Part shown: positions 6,600 to 9,293 of the stretch, piece by piece
Layout: each line of letters begins with the position of its first letter
Position numbering within the stretch: the first letter of the stretch is position 1
Origin: Actinomycetota bacterium
Lineage (GTDB): Bacteria; Actinomycetota; Humimicrobiia; Humimicrobiales; Humimicrobiaceae
Length of the DNA: 9,293 nucleotides
Assembly: GCA_016783985.1 (NCBI GenBank)
Contig: JADHVM010000027.1
Coordinates: forward strand, 1 to 9,293
Reading direction: 5' to 3'
Program-made: the position numbers and the translations under genes
The notes under the pieces: model-generated
What the model saw: the letters and a program-made list of their open reading frames with translations, nothing else
Told to the model about the DNA's origin: nothing
Database searches by the model: none

Positions 6600-6845
6600 A
6601 TGAAAAAATTTATTTTTATTACAAGTGAAGGATTTACATTTCAACCGGGTAGTGAAGATTATGAACCGGATATTGAAAATATGCAGGTAATTGGATTTGG
6701 CGAAGGTGATACTGTAGATAATGCAGTAGATAATATGATTAAGGAAAATCCATACTTAAAAGACACTAAATTCAATAAAGTTATTGGTATTGAAGTTAAA
6801 AACTACAAACAATCAGTTCTATTTTTTAAAAACAAATTTAGTTAA
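6600..6845 (+). CDS. Small conserved-looking protein of unknown function
   Basis: This 81-residue protein starts MKKFIFITSEGFTFQP and continues with an acidic middle (EDYEPDIENMQVIGFGEGD), a likely helix (TVDNAVDNMIKENPYL), and a beta-like C-terminal strand (NKVIGIEVKNYKQ). The order strand, loop, GD-turn, helix, strand is reminiscent of HicB-like small proteins, but no hicA-type partner lies on either side, so I do not call it an antitoxin. I have a vague memory of similar short proteins starting 'KxFIFITxEGxTxQP' in anaerobes; their role is unknown to me. It has no clear Shine-Dalgarno and lies 94 bp after the radical SAM gene. AT-rich codons tie it to the island rather than to the right flank. 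Whether it belongs functionally with the operon is open. Confidence 0.7.
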   Translation: MKKFIFITSEGFTFQPGSEDYEPDIENMQVIGFGEGDTVDNAVDNMIKENPYLKDTKFNKVIGIEVKNYKQSVLFFKNKFS

Positions 6846-6939
6846 TTTAATCAAATATTAAGCCTTTAACTTTCCCTATAGTATAAATCCTAAAAATTTT
6901 AACTAGAATTTAAGTGATATTCAGATGTCGGTTTGCTAT

Positions 6940-6968
6940 TTGATATATTTGGCATTAAAATGTATTGT
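6940..6968 (+). promoter_or_regulatory. Candidate promoter for the 250-aa gene
   Basis: TTGATA (6940-6945, 5 of 6 matches) is followed by 17 nt and TATTGT (6963-6968, 4 of 6 matches). This places a transcription start near 6975, with a leader of about 20 nt before the ATG at 6997. It suggests that the right flank resumes its own transcription here and that the island's right edge lies between 6846 and about 6935. Confidence 0.45.
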
Positions 6969-6996
6969 ATCCTGTTACAATGGTGATTGATATATT

Positions 6997-7749
6997 ATGA
7001 ACATAGAAGAGAAAATCAAATATGTAATAGAGAATACTGAGATTATAAAGCCACCCCGGAAACTGCTGGCTTCGTATGATTCTACTACTATTCATTATTA
7101 TATGCTGACTATACCCTTATATCTGGATTTTGAGGGAAGAAGTAGTGAGTCCGAGACGGTAATAAGGGAGGGCAGGATTACCTGGCAGAGGCCAAAGCTA
7201 ATTACCCCTTCTTATATGCTAAAGGTAGAGGGATTCAGTGGCGAAGCCAGGAAGGCTTTTGAGATGCTGGCTGCTGATGATAGTGATTTAGCCATGATTC
7301 TTTATGGCTTAAAGCTCAGCAAGGATTTTGAAAAAATGGATATAGTATCTGATTCACTGGACTCGGTTGCCAGAAATATATCCAGTGATATTGAGAAGAG
7401 AAAAGATCCCTATAGCGCAGTTATTAAGGGAGTGGATGAATTCTGGGATGTTTCACTTTCTAAGTTTATTCAGGAAATAATATCGGAAAGTGCCTACTTT
7501 TCACAGATGCCGGATTTATTAAGGAATAGCACTGTTAAAGTAGGTAGTGAGGGGTTTCCGGTAGTTACCAGGGATAGACTGGGATTTCCTATCGTAGCCA
7601 GAGATGAAATAGAAATTCTCTTCAAGCTATTTGAAAATGGAGAGATCGAACCATCAGATTTGAAACAGGAGCTTGATAGATGGGAAATGTTTGAACAGTA
7701 CCAGGATAGATTTCTTAAATATTTTAAAAAAGGAACCAGAAGCATATAA
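6997..7749 (+). CDS. Conserved-type protein of unknown function, 250 aa
   Basis: I do not recognise a named family. The protein is soluble, with no signal peptide or membrane segment. Visible landmarks: KPPRKLLASYDSTTIHYYML (about 19-38), a VIREGRITWQRPKLITP segment (about 55-71), GFSGEARKAFEML, a VDEFWDVSLSKFI segment (about 146-158), and an acidic C-terminus rich in Glu, Asp and aromatic residues. The 'reads like' pattern TPxYxLxxEGFSxEAxxxFE and DxxWDVSLxKFI recalls conserved hypothetical proteins of thermophilic and anaerobic bacteria. Residues 186-193 (GFPVVTRD) and 196-203 (GFPIVARD) form a tandem 10-residue repeat. Start: ATG with GGTGAT (6982-6987) at 9-nt spacing. Codon use (AGG, CTG, CCG, GGG) is richer in G and C than the island, so this is native flank. 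It ends base-to-base against the convergent THUMP gene. Confidence 0.8.
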   Translation: MNIEEKIKYVIENTEIIKPPRKLLASYDSTTIHYYMLTIPLYLDFEGRSSESETVIREGRITWQRPKLITPSYMLKVEGFSGEARKAFEMLAADDSDLAMILYGLKLSKDFEKMDIVSDSLDSVARNISSDIEKRKDPYSAVIKGVDEFWDVSLSKFIQEIISESAYFSQMPDLLRNSTVKVGSEGFPVVTRDRLGFPIVARDEIEILFKLFENGEIEPSDLKQELDRWEMFEQYQDRFLKYFKKGTRSI

Positions 7750-8253
7750 TCAGGATACTATTAGAAATTCATCCGGTTCCAGCAGTGAAATTCCTGCGTC
7801 CTTTCCCACAATTTCAACCTTTATTATCTTTTCTGGTTTTTTTAAGTCAATTTCTTTACGGTCAACCACATCGGTAAGCTTTATTATAAGCTCTTTGTAG
7901 TCATGCTTATCATAGTATCTCTTCTCTATATCCATCATCCACTTTTCATTTTCCTTGATCTTGGGCACAAGGGACTTTATTGCTTTCTGCATATCAGATA
8001 TCTCTGATTTAACCCATTTATCTATAGGAATGTAGCGGTAAGTTTTGCCGAACAGTTCCCTGTTTTTTGCAGATATTTCTTTTAGATTTTTTACCACTTC
8101 TCTGGGTTTTGCAACATCAACCAGAAAGATACCGTTATACTTTGATTTTAAGAACTCCGGTTTAGCCTTTATCTCTTTCATAAGATGTTTAACTTTTTCT
8201 CTGCTGCTTTCAATATGAGCTGGATCGTATGTTACCAGAAGTTTAACATTCAT
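7750..8253 (-). CDS. THUMP-domain RNA-binding protein
   Basis: This 167-residue protein of the archaeal-type THUMP family (COG1818-like) is read on the minus strand. The N-terminus (MNVKLLVTYDPAHIESSREK) is the usual lead-in. Residues about 38-165 form the THUMP part: GIFLVDVAKPREVVKNLKEI, a LFGKTYRYIPID segment, and the closing VVDRKEIDLKKPEKIIKVEI followed by a GISLLEPDEF end. THUMP domains bind structured RNA, chiefly tRNA, and are normally fused to or partnered with modifying enzymes; this stand-alone form has no catalytic domain. The start is ATG (8251-8253) with AAAGGAGA (8261-8268) at ideal spacing. It is transcribed divergently from sigI and convergently with the 250-aa gene, whose stop touches its own. 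Such stand-alone THUMP proteins are common in archaea and patchy in bacteria, so transfer in the distant past is plausible. Confidence 0.82.
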   Translation of the reverse strand: MNVKLLVTYDPAHIESSREKVKHLMKEIKAKPEFLKSKYNGIFLVDVAKPREVVKNLKEISAKNRELFGKTYRYIPIDKWVKSEISDMQKAIKSLVPKIKENEKWMMDIEKRYYDKHDYKELIIKLTDVVDRKEIDLKKPEKIIKVEIVGKDAGISLLEPDEFLIVS

Positions 8254-8260
8254 AGCGGAC

Positions 8261-8268
8261 TCTCCTTT
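8261..8268 (-). promoter_or_regulatory. Ribosome binding site of the THUMP gene
   Basis: AAAGGAGA on the minus strand; its GGAG core lies 8 nt before the ATG at 8253-8251. It is a strong match and supports that start. Confidence 0.75.
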
Positions 8269-8283
8269 TTAAAAAATAATAAT

Positions 8284-8300
8284 TCAATTATATCAATTGA
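8284..8300. promoter_or_regulatory. Extended -10 promoter of the THUMP gene overlapped by an inverted repeat
   Basis: On the minus strand, TGATATAAT (8295-8287) is an extended -10 element with a weak -35 (TTTTTA) 17 nt upstream. The inverted repeat TCAATT-ATATC-AATTGA (8284-8300) covers the -10, as an operator would. In such AT-rich DNA the repeat could be chance. Confidence 0.35.
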
Positions 8301-8331
8301 GAGGATTTATAAAAAGTAGAAGTTATTTGAT

Positions 8332-8361
8332 TTGTAAGTAGATGAAAAGTTGTTTTATAAT
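8332..8361 (+). promoter_or_regulatory. Sigma-A-type promoter candidate for sigI-rsgI
   Basis: TTGTAA (8332-8337, 4 of 6 matches) is followed by 18 nt and TATAAT (8356-8361, perfect -10). Transcription near 8368 gives a leader of about 44 nt. Sigma-I genes are often autoregulated from promoters with CGAA-type -10 elements; no CGAA occurs between the THUMP and sigI genes, so vegetative transcription seems the main input visible here. Confidence 0.5.
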
Positions 8362-8398
8362 ATCATCAAACTTAAGTTTAAATATACGGCAAGTTTAC

Positions 8399-8405
8399 AG
8401 GAGAG
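8399..8405 (+). promoter_or_regulatory. Ribosome binding site deciding the TTG start of sigI
   Basis: AGGAGAG, 6 nt before the TTG at 8412, supports the non-ATG start. The next in-frame ATG lies far inside conserved region 2. Confidence 0.75.
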
Positions 8406-8411
8406 AAAGAT

Positions 8412-9110
8412 TTGGTATCTAATAGAAAGTCACTTGAAGATAGGGTAATTAATGTCAGAAATGATAACGATAAGACAGGTAGGCTCATCTCTGAATTTAA
8501 ACCCTTTATTGCCAGTGTAGCACAGAAGAGGGTAGGAAGATTTCTGGAGTATGGTGTGGATGATGAGTTATCCGTGGGCCTTATTGCTTTTAAGGAAGCA
8601 ATGGATTCCTATGATAAAAATAAGGGAAAATTTTTAAGTTTTGCAAAACTTGTAATAAGCATGCGCCTTATTGATTATTACAGGAAACAGAAAAGAGAGA
8701 CTATGACTACTCTAAGTCTGGATGATGAGCAGTCCACTACCGATGTTATGGACGTGAAATCTATGGATAGCTATAGGATTGATGAGGAAAATGAAAAAAG
8801 GGTACTGGAGATAATAGAATACAGGGCAGAGCTTGAAAAGTGGGGAATAAGCCTTGAAGATCTGGCAAAGGTATCTCCCAGAAAAGAGAGTTTGAGAGAA
8901 CACTATAAGAAGGCAGCCAGGGTGATTGTTAAAAACAGTGATATTTTAAATATCCTGCTTCAAACAAAAAGGCTTCCCATAAAGGAAATTGAAGAAATTA
9001 TACCGGTACATCGGAAAAAGCTGGAGCGGGGTCGAATATATATAATAGCTATGGTTCTGGCTCTGATCAGTAACTTTAGCTATCTGGATGTTTGCGGGGG
9101 TGGTGAATAG
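8412..9110 (+). CDS. sigI: RNA polymerase sigma factor SigI
   Basis: This 232-residue sigma factor of the SigI group is close to the usual 235-250. Residues about 22-96 are sigma region 2: EFKPFIASVAQKR, DELSVGLIAFKEAMDSYD, and the -10-binding end with LIDYYRKQKRE (residues about 86-96). The C-terminal sigma-I domain has the family's hallmark helix-turn-helix ending around HRKKLERGRIYIIA (200-213). SigI directs RNA polymerase to stress or polysaccharide-response promoters: heat stress in Bacillus, extracellular carbohydrate sensing in cellulolytic Clostridia. It is held inactive by RsgI, which follows directly 1 bp after its stop. The start is TTG with a good Shine-Dalgarno. The C-terminus ends DVCGGGE, shorter than many homologues; this G-rich tail also supplies the ribosome site for rsgI. 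Confidence 0.92.
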   Translation: MVSNRKSLEDRVINVRNDNDKTGRLISEFKPFIASVAQKRVGRFLEYGVDDELSVGLIAFKEAMDSYDKNKGKFLSFAKLVISMRLIDYYRKQKRETMTTLSLDDEQSTTDVMDVKSMDSYRIDEENEKRVLEIIEYRAELEKWGISLEDLAKVSPRKESLREHYKKAARVIVKNSDILNILLQTKRLPIKEIEEIIPVHRKKLERGRIYIIAMVLALISNFSYLDVCGGGE

Positions 9111-9111
9111 T

Positions 9112-9293
9112 ATGAAAGCTGTGGTAATGGAAATATATAAGGACTACTGCATTGTAATGACTGAAGATGGGCAGTTCCTAAGACATAAGATTCCGGTCGG
9201 GAGGCTTGAGATAGGAGACGAGATTGTAATTGAGAGGCAGTATTCCTATGAACCTAAAGTAAGCTGGGTAGGGAGATTTGCCGTTGCAGCTGC
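9112..9293 (+). CDS. rsgI: Anti-sigma-I factor RsgI, N-terminal part (truncated by window edge)
   Basis: The first 60 residues are visible. MKAVVMEIYKDYCIVMTEDG, then a GRLEIGDEIVIE segment and VSWVGRF, are the cytoplasmic RsgI N-terminal domain, which binds and sequesters SigI at the inner face of the membrane. The expected single membrane helix and the extracytoplasmic sensing module, often a carbohydrate-binding or protease-like domain in Clostridia, lie beyond the window, so the signal sensed is unknown. The gene starts one base after the sigI stop, with a GGGGGTGGTG ribosome site (9096-9105) encoded in the sigI tail, so the two are co-transcribed and probably translationally coupled. Confidence 0.9.
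   Translation, partial: MKAVVMEIYKDYCIVMTEDGQFLRHKIPVGRLEIGDEIVIERQYSYEPKVSWVGRFAVAA

Noticed and set aside
6600..6845. HicB antitoxin
   Set aside because: The fold order is loosely similar, but there is no hicA-like partner, no DNA-binding tail and no specific motif.
330..6955. Direct repeats such as TTTGGCA, AGATGTC and GCATTAA at both island edges as attachment sites
   Set aside because: Each is only 7 bp, they are not in matching order or position, and matches of this length are expected by chance.
6940..6996. TTGATATATT direct repeat (6940-6949 and 6987-6996) as an operator pair
   Set aside because: Both copies are AT-only apart from one G and fall on the -35 and the start region; chance is the simpler explanation.

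Overview
The window looks like chromosomal DNA of a low-GC, Gram-positive-type anaerobe. The support is the strong AAAGGAG/AGGAGA ribosome sites of the flanking genes, the sigI-rsgI pair, the AT-rich composition, and an archaeal-type THUMP protein of the kind carried by some Clostridia and Halanaerobiales. No rRNA or other decisive taxonomic marker is present, so the placement is inference. There are no tRNA or rRNA genes, CRISPR arrays, insertion sequences, integrases or transposases.

Layout. (1) 1-220, minus strand: the 5' end of a secreted or membrane-anchored protein, with its own well-formed promoter at 319-347 (TTGACA-17-TAGAAT on the minus strand). Just upstream of that promoter is a 16-bp-period repeat, at 351-398. 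(2) 430-560: an AT-rich leader with an extended -10 promoter reading right. (3) 563-6505: five tightly packed plus-strand genes with much more AT-rich codon use than the flanks. They encode a PLD-type nuclease/SF2 helicase fusion, a 60-aa protein with a TTG start, an SMC/DndD-like ATPase with a CxxC hook, a 133-aa protein that resembles the small Dnd-associated proteins, and a radical SAM protein with an N-terminal cobalamin-binding-like domain. Gaps are 17 and 10 bp, then a 1-bp overlap, then 10 bp. (4) 6600-6845: a separate 81-aa gene of unknown function. (5) 6997-7749 and 7750-8253: two housekeeping-like genes meeting tail to tail with no bases between them (an unrecognised conserved protein and a THUMP RNA-binding protein). 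(6) 8412-9293: sigI and the start of rsgI.

Interpretation. The 563-6505 block has the look of an anti-phage or DNA-processing island inserted between normal chromosomal genes. The helicase-nuclease and the DndD-like ATPase are the sort of partners seen around phosphorothioate (Dnd) and other restriction systems. No DndA cysteine desulfurase, DndC PAPS-reductase-like protein, methyltransferase or other recognisable modification enzyme is present; the only enzyme with plausible modification chemistry is the radical SAM protein. A Dnd-derived restriction-like set coupled to a radical SAM enzyme is the most interesting content here. Its function is inferred from domains and gene order only.
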